Position numbers and translations under genes: made by a program. Below are positions 50,752 through 58,765 of a DNA stretch of 64,000 bases, in pieces; within the stretch, counting starts at the first letter, position 1; every line of letters starts with the position of its first letter. This stretch comes from Sinorhizobium psoraleae (GTDB lineage Bacteria; Pseudomonadota; Alphaproteobacteria; Rhizobiales; Rhizobiaceae), in the NCBI RefSeq assembly GCF_013283645.1, contig NZ_JABEKV010000001.1:570699-634698 (forward strand). The letters are read 5' to 3'. The notes below the pieces were generated by a model that worked only from the letters and a program-made list of their open reading frames with translations, was not told the origin of the DNA and ran no database searches.

Positions 50752-51390
50752 ATGAGCGCGAAAACCGACAAGCTTCTCTCCATCCTCAAGCTGCAACCGG
50801 TGGTTCCGGTGCTGGTCATCGACGATGCTGCAACGGCCGTGCCGTTGGCGCGGGCACTGGTCGCCGGCGGCCTGAAGGCGATCGAGATCACGCTGCGCAC
50901 GCAGGCGGCGCTGGAAGCGATCCGGGCGGTCGCCGCCGAGGTCGAGGGCGCTGTCGCCGGTGCCGGCACGATTCTCAACGCCGCCCAGTTCGAGCAGGCC
51001 GTGGAGGCAGGATCGCAGTTCATCGTCAGCCCCGGCACGACGCAGGAACTGATCGACGTCGCCAACGACCACGAAGTGCCGCTGCTGCCGGGTGCGGCGA
51101 CGGCGAGCGAGGTGATGGGGCTGCGCGAGGAGGGCTATCAGGTCATGAAATTTTTTCCGGCCGAGCAGGCCGGAGGTGCTGCCTATCTGAAGTCGCTTTC
51201 CTCGCCGCTCGCCGGCACCTTGTTCTGCCCGACTGGCGGCATCTCGCTTGGCAACGCGCGCGATTATCTCTCGCTACCGAACGTCGTCTGCGTCGGCGGT
51301 TCCTGGGTGGCGCCGAAAGAACTGGTGGCCAAAGGCGATTGGGCCGGCATTACCAAGCTTGCCGCAGAAGCCTACGCCCTCAAGGGCTGA
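50752..51390 (+). CDS. eda: 2-keto-3-deoxy-6-phosphogluconate (KDPG) aldolase
   Basis: Entner-Doudoroff aldolase that splits KDPG into pyruvate and glyceraldehyde 3-phosphate. ATG 50752 gives 212 residues. The catalytic base is Glu45 (IEITLRT) and the Schiff-base lysine is Lys133 (MKFFPAE), both in the expected places; GAGTILNAAQ and PTGGISLGNARDYL complete the barrel motifs. AAAAGGGTGACC precedes the start. The longer frame from 50665 is rejected. It is a single gene with a strong terminator. Confidence 0.95.
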   Translation: MSAKTDKLLSILKLQPVVPVLVIDDAATAVPLARALVAGGLKAIEITLRTQAALEAIRAVAAEVEGAVAGAGTILNAAQFEQAVEAGSQFIVSPGTTQELIDVANDHEVPLLPGAATASEVMGLREEGYQVMKFFPAEQAGGAAYLKSLSSPLAGTLFCPTGGISLGNARDYLSLPNVVCVGGSWVAPKELVAKGDWAGITKLAAEAYALKG

Positions 51391-51414
51391 TTTCACGCAA
51401 CACCGAAGCGTGCG

Positions 51415-51438
51415 AAGGCCGGCGCCCCGGCCTTTTTC
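51415..51438 (+). terminator. Rho-independent terminator of eda
   Basis: AAGGCCGG-CGCC-CCGGCCTT stem of 8 bp with 4-base loop, followed by TTTCG after the TT of the stem (CCTTTTTCG). It lies 25 bp after the eda stop. Confidence 0.85.
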
Positions 51439-51556
51439 GTGTTCAACGCGAATTGTATTTTTCTCGCAACGTTCCTATGTCTCAATCCGCCGACGACGAC
51501 GCGGGGCGAGCGTTTCCTGTATCGCCGTCGCGCGGTAACCGAAGAGGAGCGAAGCC

Positions 51557-52261
51557 ATGTTCGACGCGAAGAAGTTGCTGGATCAATTCTTGGGTTCGCA
51601 GGTGCCTGGCGCCGGCGGCACGGTGCGCGACCGGGCCGATCAGGTGACCAGGCTTGCCAAGGATAATCCGCTTGCTACGGGCGCGATCACGGCGGTTCTT
51701 CTGGGAACGAAATCCGGCCGCAAGCTCGCCGGCAACGCGGCGGTGCTTGGTGGTCTCGCCGCGGTCGCCGGGCTCGGCTATCAGGCCTACAAGAACTACC
51801 AGGCCGGCAAGTCGCCGGCCGCCGAACCGGCTTCGCAGCCGACGCCGGAGCTCCTGCCGCCGCCGGCAGACTCCGGCTTTACGGCACCGGCAGCGGTGAG
51901 CAACGACTTTGCCCTGATCCTGGTGCGCGCCATGATCGCCGCTTCCCGCGCTGACGGCCATATCGACGAGACCGAGCGTGCTCACATCATGGGCAAGCTG
52001 TCGGTTTCCGGCCTCTCGGCCGATGCGGCGGCATTCCTTGAGGAGGAGCTCGCCAATCCGGTCGATCTCGATGCGATCGTCGCTGCCGCCAAGACGGAGG
52101 AGCAGCGCGTCGAGATCTATACCGCGTCGCGTCTTGCGATCGAGCCGGAGAGCCGGTCCGAACGCGGCTATCTCGACCTGCTCGCCGGTCGGCTCGGGCT
52201 CGCCGACGCGCTTGTCGACCATATCGAGGCAACAGTCTCGGGAGCCAAGGTTCCCGCCTGA
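51557..52261 (+). CDS. DUF533 (YebE/TerB-like) protein
   Basis: Protein of 234 residues of unknown function. An N-terminal segment (about 30-80) contains a hydrophobic glycine-rich stretch (GNAAVLGGLAAVAGLGYQAY) that may be a membrane anchor; a Pro/Ala-rich linker (about 88-112) follows; the C-terminal half (about 115-230) is a TerB-like helical domain with ARAMIAASRADGHIDETER (acidic metal-binding-like site). GAGGAGCGAAGCC precedes the ATG. Tail hairpin at 52288. No operon partner. Confidence 0.85.
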   Translation: MFDAKKLLDQFLGSQVPGAGGTVRDRADQVTRLAKDNPLATGAITAVLLGTKSGRKLAGNAAVLGGLAAVAGLGYQAYKNYQAGKSPAAEPASQPTPELLPPPADSGFTAPAAVSNDFALILVRAMIAASRADGHIDETERAHIMGKLSVSGLSADAAAFLEEELANPVDLDAIVAAAKTEEQRVEIYTASRLAIEPESRSERGYLDLLAGRLGLADALVDHIEATVSGAKVPA

Positions 52262-52287
52262 TCCCGGCGGCGCGCAACGGAGACACC

Positions 52288-52308
52288 GGGGAGCGGGGAA
52301 CGCTCCCC
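52288..52308 (+). terminator. Terminator hairpin after DUF533 gene
   Basis: GGGGAGCG-GGGAA-CGCTCCCC, perfect 8-base arms, 26 bp past the stop codon; followed by TCCCATTCG, so the U-tract is poor. Confidence 0.55.
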
Positions 52309-52408
52309 TCCCATTCGTTCCGCTTCATGGGTCCATCACCAGTTTGAATTTGTAACGGCCAGGCGTCTGTCCTATTGCGAAGGGCAAATGAAAACGCGGG
52401 AGCAATCG

Positions 52409-53107
52409 ATGCGTGACCTAGCCAATTGGAAGGGATGTCCGGCGCCGCAGCCGGTTCTTATCGAGGGGCGATACGTCAGGCTGGAGCCCTATGATCGGGC
52501 GGCGCATCTAGAAGCGCTCTGGCACGACGCCTTCGGCGGCATGGCGATCAACCCGCTCCTGAAATATTTCACCCAGGACGATTTTTCCGGCATTGGAGAT
52601 TTCGACGCCTGGCTGAACTCGGTCCAGCAAAAGTCCGGTTGGATCACAGAGGTCTTTCGCGACAAGGCGACCGACAAGGTGGTCGGCATGGCAAATTACA
52701 TGCGTGCGGACCCGGCCAATGGCGTCGTGGAAGTCGGTGGTGTGGCCCACGGGCGGGCCATGGCGCGCTCGCCGTTATCGACGGAGGCGCACTATCTGAT
52801 GGCCCGGCATGTTTTCGAAGATCTGGGCTACCGCCGCTACGAATGGAAATGCCACAGTGAAAATCAACCGAGCCGCGCCACTGCAGCGCGTCTCGGCTTC
52901 ACGTTCGAAGGCATTTTCCGCCAGCATATGATTTCAAAGCATGGCAACCGCGATACCGCCTGGTTCTCGATCATCGACGGCGAATGGCCGCTCATCAAGA
53001 CTGCATTCGAAGCTTGGCTGTCGCCTCAAAACTTCGATGGTGATGGCCGCCAAAAGCGCCGCCTCGAGGATATTCGCGTCGATCTAGCAGCAAAGGAGCG
53101 AGCTTGA
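52409..53107 (+). CDS. GNAT-family N-acetyltransferase (RimJ-like)
   Basis: Acetyl-CoA-dependent transferase of 232 residues from ATG 52409 (GGGAG at 52398-52402); an ATG at 52388 would add 7 residues. It has the pattern of the broad RimJ/RimL-like group (EGRYVRLEPYDRAAH at the start, YRRYEWKCHSENQPSRATAARLGFTFEG near the acetyl-CoA site). The substrate is unknown; relatives modify proteins or small amines. The stop overlaps a small membrane protein gene by 4 bases, suggesting a two-gene unit. Confidence 0.85.
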   Translation: MRDLANWKGCPAPQPVLIEGRYVRLEPYDRAAHLEALWHDAFGGMAINPLLKYFTQDDFSGIGDFDAWLNSVQQKSGWITEVFRDKATDKVVGMANYMRADPANGVVEVGGVAHGRAMARSPLSTEAHYLMARHVFEDLGYRRYEWKCHSENQPSRATAARLGFTFEGIFRQHMISKHGNRDTAWFSIIDGEWPLIKTAFEAWLSPQNFDGDGRQKRRLEDIRVDLAAKERA

Positions 53108-53319
53108 AACCGCCTGAGAAAAGGGAAAGGTCCGCCGCAATCGCGGCCGCGGTCATTCTAGTCGTCGTCGCCGTCGGCTTCTTTGCCTTGCCGTCGATCA
53201 TGCTTTGGCTCGGCGACATTTCGCCATGGCTCGCCGCCGCCTTCGGCGCTCTCTTCGTCCTCGGTTTCTTCCTGATTTTCTGGTTGCGCGCCCGCCATCA
53301 GCGCCGGCGCGGACAGTGA
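53104..53319 (+). CDS. Small two-helix membrane protein
   Basis: Seventy-one-residue protein starting at TTG 53104 (AGGAG at 53095-53099), overlapping the GNAT stop as TTGA. Two hydrophobic helices (about 11-32 and 38-60) are framed by basic ends (MKPPEKRERS and RARHQRRRGQ), predicting both termini in the cytoplasm. No family recognised. The overlap and a good ribosome site make it likely to be expressed with the acetyltransferase. Confidence 0.65.
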   Translation: MKPPEKRERSAAIAAAVILVVVAVGFFALPSIMLWLGDISPWLAAAFGALFVLGFFLIFWLRARHQRRRGQ

Positions 53320-53388
53320 CGCACCTCACTCTTGAAACTGAGCAATTCCGGACGGAAAACCGTTAAACACTTTTCCTGGAATTGTTCT

Positions 53389-53479
53389 CTACAGCGACCT
53401 TAGCGCGTCCGATTGGACGCGCGGCGCGGTAGAGCATCTTATCCGCTTCTGTGATTCCATGTGAAAGCGGGATGCTCTA
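53389..53479 (+). repeat. Mosaic RIME-like element with alternative second module
   Basis: The first module is CTACAGCG-like with inner GCGCGTCC/GGACGCGC; the second is a different stem, AGAGCATC...CCGCTT/AAGCGGG...ATGCTCT. The final CTCTA gives the TAG stop codon of the Ni/Co efflux gene (CTA at 53477-53479). Confidence 0.8.
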
Positions 53480-54505
53480 TCCCTGAAGCGCAGCGCCCAG
53501 CAGTACAAGTCCAAGCACGAGCACCATCGCGGCGCCGGCGATCTCAATGCCGTTGGAAATGCGTGCTGCGGCAGAAGTGCTCGATGCGTAACGCACGGCA
53601 AAACCCTTGGCGGTGACGGCCATGGTAGCGAGGATCGAGACGGTGATCGCCGTGCCGATCGACATGGCGAAGACCGAGAGAACGCCGCCGAGATAAAGCC
53701 CGTTCAAGAGCGCGAAGGAGAGTACGATCAGTGCCCCGGAGCAGGGACGCAGGCCGACCGCGACGATTGCCGACCAGGCTTCGCTCAGCGCAAAACGATC
53801 GCCCTTCAGCATTGCCGGGTCGGGCGCATGCGCATGGCCGCAGGTCGCGCAGACCTCGCCGACAGCGTGCGCATGATGATGGTGGTGATCGCCATGGTCA
53901 TGGTGGTCATGGACATGATCGTGCCCGGTATGCGAGGCGCCGGTGGTAGCAAGGGCAGGCCGCGCCATCAAGCGCAGCTTGCGAAAGACCAGCCAGCCTC
54001 CGAAAGCCGCGATCAGCGCGTAGCTGGCGACTTCCAGTGAATGGGTCGCGTCCGTCATGCTGATCGACGAGCCGCGCAACAGGAGATAGACGGCGCCGAT
54101 CAGCAGGATCGCCACCACTCCTTGCAGCATCGACGATAAAAAGGAGAGAAGGACGCCGCGGCGAAGTTCCGTCTCGTTGGCGATCATGTAGGAGGAAATG
54201 ACCGACTTGCCGTGCCCCGGTCCCGCCGCGTGGAAAACGCCGTAGGCAAAGGAGAGGCCGATCAGCGACCAGAGCTGCCACGGGTTCTCGCGCATGCCCT
54301 TGAGCGTGCCCGTGAGCAGCCGGTAGAAGCTCTGCTGCTCCATGTTCACCCAGGCAAAGAAACCGCCTAGGAAGCCCGTCGTCTGGACAGACGGTTCGGC
54401 GGTGCCGATGCCGAGCGGCGACTGGGCTGCGGCTGCCGTCGCCGAAAGGGCCGCGAGCAAGAGCGCAGCCGCCAGCGGTCCGCCAATCCTGCGTGGCTTT
54501 AGCAT
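53477..54505 (-). CDS. NicO/RcnA-type nickel/cobalt efflux protein
   Basis: Inner-membrane metal exporter of 342 residues from ATG 54505, with an N-terminal signal-like helix and about six further helices. FHAAGPGHGKSVISSY is the NicO signature, and a His-rich cytosolic loop near residues 183-212 (HTGHDHVHDHHDHGDHHHHHAH) plus CATCGHAHAP suits metal buffering. GLRPCSGALIVLSFAL is also diagnostic. It overlaps the DUF1007 gene by 7 bp and follows it in one operon; in related operons the pair handles Ni2+ or Co2+. The stop codon lies in a repeat element. Confidence 0.9.
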   Translation of the reverse strand: MLKPRRIGGPLAAALLLAALSATAAAAQSPLGIGTAEPSVQTTGFLGGFFAWVNMEQQSFYRLLTGTLKGMRENPWQLWSLIGLSFAYGVFHAAGPGHGKSVISSYMIANETELRRGVLLSFLSSMLQGVVAILLIGAVYLLLRGSSISMTDATHSLEVASYALIAAFGGWLVFRKLRLMARPALATTGASHTGHDHVHDHHDHGDHHHHHAHAVGEVCATCGHAHAPDPAMLKGDRFALSEAWSAIVAVGLRPCSGALIVLSFALLNGLYLGGVLSVFAMSIGTAITVSILATMAVTAKGFAVRYASSTSAAARISNGIEIAGAAMVLVLGLVLLGAALQG

Positions 54506-55143
54506 TTGATCTCGATCCTGGTTGCAAAGAGCTTCGACATGTCGGTGCCGGTAGGGTCGTTCCAGAAGGCGTCGGTCAGCGTGTCCTTGTTTTCGGCGAG
54601 CACTTCGTCGGGATCCGGCCGCACCACCTGATGTTCGCAAGCCTCGATCTTGTCGCCGACGACCGTCAGATCGTCATCGGTCGGGAAGTCCATCGCCGTG
54701 TACATCGTCGGGTCATAGACGCCGAAGGAGAGCTTGCCCTTGAGAGGCAGCGCTTCCGCTGGCTTGACCGCGAACATCATCAGGAGCTGGTTGTCCTTGT
54801 AGTCGACGGTAATGCTGTCGGGCTTATTCACCTTCACCGATTTGCCGTTGTCGGAAATCGTCGTGTAGTAATTGTATTCCGACAGGGATTCGAGAACCGT
54901 CTGGCCGACCTCCTTGAGTTCGTCCGGGTCGAGGGTCGCATTGGAGTTCTTGTCGAAGTCGAGCACGACGCTTGCGGAGAACAGTTCGTCGAAGCGCCAG
55001 ACGTTGCGCAGCTCGCCGATCTCGCCCTTGTCGTCGGAAACGATCTCCAGCCGTGCTTCGGCGAAAATGTGCGGATGGGCGACAGCCAGGGCGGGCGCAA
55101 CGAGCGTCGCGAGGCCGGCCATGACGAGGCGTTGCATTTTCAT
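54499..55143 (-). CDS. DUF1007 periplasmic protein, partner of NicO exporter
   Basis: Exported protein of 214 residues from ATG 55143 (MKMQR). The signal peptide has a core VMAGLATLVAPALAVA with cleavage before HPHIFAEAR, leaving a His near the mature N-terminus that may bind metal. The DUF1007 family is encoded beside NicO/RcnA-type exporters in many bacteria. FDKNSNATLDPDELKEVGQ resembles an EF-hand-like acidic loop. The C-terminal residue is Cys, next to the stop. Function inferred only from linkage. Confidence 0.87.
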   Translation of the reverse strand: MKMQRLVMAGLATLVAPALAVAHPHIFAEARLEIVSDDKGEIGELRNVWRFDELFSASVVLDFDKNSNATLDPDELKEVGQTVLESLSEYNYYTTISDNGKSVKVNKPDSITVDYKDNQLLMMFAVKPAEALPLKGKLSFGVYDPTMYTAMDFPTDDDLTVVGDKIEACEHQVVRPDPDEVLAENKDTLTDAFWNDPTGTDMSKLFATRIEIKC

Positions 55144-55249
55144 GGGAGTGGAAATCCTTTTTGGCCCGAGCCGGACGAATCGTCTTCCGAATGTACTGCA
55201 AATGGGACGGAATTGGGACTTGGCGATGCAGCGTTTCGCCCTGGCACGG

Positions 55250-56140
55250 TCATCGCGAGCGGAACCAGCCGTGGAGGAAATCGACGAAGGTGCGCACCTT
55301 GGCCGGCAGATAACGCCGATGAGGATAGATCGCGTAGATACCGCGGTCCTTCGGCAGGAAGTCATCGAACAACGTCACCAACTCACCGGAGAGGATCTTC
55401 GGCCGGGCGATGAAATCCGGAACCGGCGCAATCCCGATGCCGGTGACGGCGGCGCGCGCGGAGGCAAGCGGGCTGTTGACCTCGATCGGCCCGTTCACCG
55501 GGACGGTGAAGGTCGAGCCGTCCGGCTCGACGAAGCGCCAGTTCGAATAGGACCGGCCGTTGGTATCGAGAATGCACGGGATCTTCGAGAGTTCGCTCGG
55601 ATGCTTGAGTGGGCCGACCTTCGCCACGAAGTCCGGCGAGGCGCAGAGCAGCACCTGGAAGTCGTCGAGTTTGCGGGCGATCAGTGTCGAATCCTCGAGT
55701 CGGGTGATGCGGACCGCCACGTCGAAGCCTTCTTCCACAAGATCGATGAAGCGATCGTCCGATACGATTTCGAGCGATAATTCAGGATGCTGTTTGCCGA
55801 AGTCGATCAGCGACTGGCCGATTTCCGCATCCACGAATGTCCGCGGCACGGTGATACGCAGCCGTCCGCGCAGATCGGAATTGTTGGCGCGCACGAGATC
55901 GGCGAGGTTGTCGATTTCCTTCAGGATCTCGGAGGCCGTTCGGTAGTAGGTGTGGCCGGCCTCGGTCAGCGAGAATTGCCGCGTCGTGCGGTTCAGCAAA
56001 AGGGCGCCGAGCTCGTCTTCCAGTTCACGCACGTATTTCGACAGAAGCGCCTTGGATTTCCCGACGCGCCGGGCGGCCGCGGAAAAGCCTTCCGCGTCCA
56101 CGACGTCGATGAAGGCACGGATTCGGGTCAAGGTGTCCAT
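55250..56140 (-). CDS. LysR-family transcriptional regulator
   Basis: Regulator of 296 residues. N-terminal winged helix-turn-helix (about 1-60: RIRAFIDVVDAEGFSAAARRVGKSKALLSKYVRELEDELGALL-type pattern) and a C-terminal substrate-binding domain of type PBP2 (about 90-290) with the VAVRITRLEDSTLIARKL block. It resembles the large CrgA/AaeR-type subgroup. It lies 106 bp upstream of the DUF1007-NicO pair in the same direction, so it may regulate them, although classic LysR targets are divergent; the gene on the other side is the decarboxylase region. Confidence 0.88.
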   Translation of the reverse strand: MDTLTRIRAFIDVVDAEGFSAAARRVGKSKALLSKYVRELEDELGALLLNRTTRQFSLTEAGHTYYRTASEILKEIDNLADLVRANNSDLRGRLRITVPRTFVDAEIGQSLIDFGKQHPELSLEIVSDDRFIDLVEEGFDVAVRITRLEDSTLIARKLDDFQVLLCASPDFVAKVGPLKHPSELSKIPCILDTNGRSYSNWRFVEPDGSTFTVPVNGPIEVNSPLASARAAVTGIGIAPVPDFIARPKILSGELVTLFDDFLPKDRGIYAIYPHRRYLPAKVRTFVDFLHGWFRSR

Positions 56141-56439
56141 GGCTGACCTTCTTTCATCTCATATTCGCCGGGCTGATTCGCCCGCAATCTCTCGCCTGCC
56201 GGAGGACGTGTGCGACGCCGGGCCGCCTGCGCTCGACCTTGCGCCGGTTTGTGTCTGCGCCCTTGCTTCGCATTTCGGAGGAAGTCCTTTTGTCTGCAAT
56301 GGCTTAGCGCGGCCGTTCCGGCAGGTTCGATTGTTCAGTGAATGTGAACACCGACAATGTCGTCGGGTTCGGAAAAAATTCAACTGCGGAACGCAAAAAA
56401 CTCTTGATTACGACAAGGTTTTTTCTTACCTACGCCCTT
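56141..56439. other. Region between LysR gene and decarboxylase leader
   Basis: About 300 bp with no supported gene. Short open frames here lack family features and change codon use. Promoters for the LysR gene (leftward) and for the leader RNA (rightward) must lie here; I see no strong -35/-10 pair. Confidence 0.35.
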
Positions 56440-56836
56440 GCCCAAAGTCGCACGTGCCTGTGGGTGTCCGCCGACCCTCGATTAGGTGAGGTTATCGGTA
56501 AGGTACCTGGAACTAACCCCTCCAGTCGCTATTCCGGCCAACCGGGAAATGCGAGGACATCTTGAAGCAACGACGGTGCGGGCCTTTCTGGTGTCTGCCG
56601 GCTTTCCAACAGCCGGGGTTACTGAAGAGGCACACCTTCATTGCCGGAAGTGCGGTTGGGATACTCCCTCCAATCCATGGCAGACAAAGCCGAATCTTAG
56701 CCTTCGCGGGCTTCGATTCACCGTTTCGCGCATCGAGCGCATGCATGGTTCCGGGGTCTCCACCGGCTGGCACCAGTGCAAGCGCGCGTATGCCCTTTGT
56801 CCTCCACAGTTGTGGAGTCTAATGGATCAGGGGAAT
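56440..56836 (+). ncRNA. Structured 5' leader, candidate speF RNA motif
   Basis: About 400 non-coding bases directly precede a group IV ornithine decarboxylase gene, the position and size of the speF motif described for alphaproteobacteria (Rfam-listed leader of speF). Stems are visible: CCGGCT-TTCCAAC-AGCCGG at 56598-56616 and CTCCACA...TGTGGAG at 56802-56817, just before the start codon. Open frames across the region have no family match. It is a leader by position; the family call is from established knowledge of this genomic context, and I could not align it to the covariance model. Confidence 0.6.
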
Positions 56837-56842
56837 ATGGCT

Positions 56843-57976
56843 ATGACCACCGCACGCATCATCGACTTCCTGAACACCCGACGACCGGAAGGCCCGTGCC
56901 TCGTTGTCGACCTCGACGTCGTGCGCGACAATTTCAAGGCCTTCCGCCACGCGCTGCCCGACAGCTCGATCTATTATGCCGTCAAGGCCAACCCGGCGCC
57001 GGAAATCCTGCGCCTTCTCGCCGGTCTCGGTTCCAATTTCGATTGCGCGTCCGTCGCTGAAATCGAAATGGCGCTTGATGCCGGTGCGACCGCTCAACGC
57101 ATTTCTTATGGCAACACCATCAAGAAGGAGCGCGATATTGCCCGCGCTTTTGCGCTGGGCGTGTCCCTTTTCGCGGTCGACAGCCATGAGGAAGTCGAGA
57201 AGGTCGCGCGTGCCGCTCCCGGCGCACGCGTTTTCTGCCGCGTGCTGACCGATGGCGAAGGTGCGGAATGGCCGCTGTCGCGCAAGTTCGGCTGCGTGCC
57301 GCAGATGGCCGTCGACGTGCTCGTCTACGCACATCAGCTCGGCCTCGTCTCCTACGGCGTGTCGTTCCATGTCGGGTCGCAGATGACGAAGCTCGACGCC
57401 TGGGATTCGGCGCTTGCCGACGCCAAGCGCGTGTTCGTGCAGCTCGCCAAACAGGGCATCGAGCTCAAGATGGTCAACATGGGCGGTGGCTTCCCGACGA
57501 AGTACCTCAAGGACGTGCCGTCGGCCGAAGCCTATGGCCAGGCGATCTTCGGTGCGCTGAAGAAGCACTTCGGCAATAAGCTCCCGGAGACGATCATCGA
57601 GCCGGGCCGGGGCATGGTCGGCAATGCGGGTGTGATCAAGGCGGAAGTCGTGCTTGTTTCGAAGAAGTCGGACAACGACAATCACCGCTGGGTCTTTCTC
57701 GACATCGGCAAGTTCGGCGGTCTCGCCGAGACGATGGACGAGGCGATCCGCTACCCGATCCGCACGGCACGCGACGCCGACGTGATGGAGCCCTGCGTGC
57801 TCGCCGGCCCGACCTGCGACTCGGCCGACGTGCTCTACGAGAAGAACATGTACCCGCTACCGATCTCGCTGACGATCGGCGACGAGGTTCTGATCGAAGG
57901 CACGGGCGCCTACACGACGACCTACTCGGCCGTCGCCTTTAACGGCTTCGAACCGCTGAAGGCCTATGTGATCTGA
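56843..57976 (+). CDS. odc: Ornithine/lysine decarboxylase (PLP fold type III)
   Basis: Decarboxylates ornithine to putrescine (lysine to cadaverine is possible in this group). ATG 56843 gives 377 residues; ATG 56837 is two codons longer. The PLP lysine is Lys48 (YYAVKANPAPE); HVGSQ, GGGFPTKY, EPGRGMVGNAG and CVLAGPTCDSAD (active-site Cys and Asp) follow in the order of the DAP/ODC family. Length matches the short alphaproteobacterial decarboxylases. The structured leader upstream suggests translational or transcriptional control by polyamine state. Confidence 0.93.
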   Translation: MTTARIIDFLNTRRPEGPCLVVDLDVVRDNFKAFRHALPDSSIYYAVKANPAPEILRLLAGLGSNFDCASVAEIEMALDAGATAQRISYGNTIKKERDIARAFALGVSLFAVDSHEEVEKVARAAPGARVFCRVLTDGEGAEWPLSRKFGCVPQMAVDVLVYAHQLGLVSYGVSFHVGSQMTKLDAWDSALADAKRVFVQLAKQGIELKMVNMGGGFPTKYLKDVPSAEAYGQAIFGALKKHFGNKLPETIIEPGRGMVGNAGVIKAEVVLVSKKSDNDNHRWVFLDIGKFGGLAETMDEAIRYPIRTARDADVMEPCVLAGPTCDSADVLYEKNMYPLPISLTIGDEVLIEGTGAYTTTYSAVAFNGFEPLKAYVI

Positions 57977-57984
57977 TCCTGCCT

Positions 57985-58006
57985 GCTCCCGCGATGAAGT
58001 GGGAGC
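57985..58006 (+). terminator. Hairpin after the decarboxylase gene
   Basis: GCTCCC-N10-GGGAGC, 9 bp beyond the stop. No long T-run, so termination is uncertain. Confidence 0.4.
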
Positions 58007-58065
58007 GGCAATTTCACAATTCCTATCCGATCCGCCTGAAGCGGTTTTGATGACGGGAGGCCCCG

Positions 58066-58656
58066 ATGGCCGCTGTTGTTGATGCCATGCGCGCGTTCTT
58101 CGCGCCGTCCACCTTTGTGATTGACTCCGAAAATCCGGGCGACGTCGTCGCACGCGAAAGCCTGCTCGACCGCGCGATGGGCCCGGACCGTCGCCGGAAG
58201 TCATCGGAAAAGCTGCGCCGCGGCCGCGTACCGGCCGAGGGGCTTGCCCTTGTCGCGCGCGACCAGGACGGTCACGTGATCGGCACGGTCCGTCTTTGGA
58301 ATGTCGAGGCGGGCGTGAACCCGGAAGGCCATCCCGTTCCCGCGCTTCTCCTCGGCCCGCTTGCCGTCGACCCGGCGCATGAGGGCAGGGGCATCGGCGG
58401 CATGCTGATGCGGGTGGCGATCCAGGAAGCCAAGAACCGTGGTCATGGCGCAATCCTGCTCGTCGGCGACGCCGCCTACTACGAACGTTTCGGCTTCTTC
58501 GCCGCGCGGGCGCAGCATCTCGTCATGCCGGGACCGTTCGAGCGTAACCGTTTCCTGGCGCTTGAGCTCAAGGACGGTTGGCTCGATGGCGCGGCTGGAT
58601 TGCTGGTGGCGAGCGGCCGCAAGCTCGCCCTGCCGCCGCTCAAGCGCGCCGCCTGA
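58066..58656 (+). CDS. GNAT-family N-acetyltransferase (YhbS-like)
   Basis: Acetyltransferase of 196 residues. The acetyl-CoA P-loop reads LGPLAVDPAHEGRGIGGMLM (Gln/Arg-x-x-Gly-x-Gly/Ala type), followed by GHGAILLVGDAAYYERFGF. This YhbS-type group often acts on small amines or proteins. It lies 89 bp downstream of the decarboxylase in the same direction, and similar genes occur beside it in related genomes, so a polyamine-linked acetyltransferase role is possible but is only inference from position. Confidence 0.85.
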   Translation: MAAVVDAMRAFFAPSTFVIDSENPGDVVARESLLDRAMGPDRRRKSSEKLRRGRVPAEGLALVARDQDGHVIGTVRLWNVEAGVNPEGHPVPALLLGPLAVDPAHEGRGIGGMLMRVAIQEAKNRGHGAILLVGDAAYYERFGFFAARAQHLVMPGPFERNRFLALELKDGWLDGAAGLLVASGRKLALPPLKRAA

Positions 58657-58765
58657 GATCTCCGCCTCTCACCCTGCGGAGGCGGACAACGAACAGCGCT
58701 CCTGCGCCGGAATGGCGCGGGGGCGCTGTAGTGTTTTGGGGGCGCTGCTTCCGGCCGCGTTGCCT

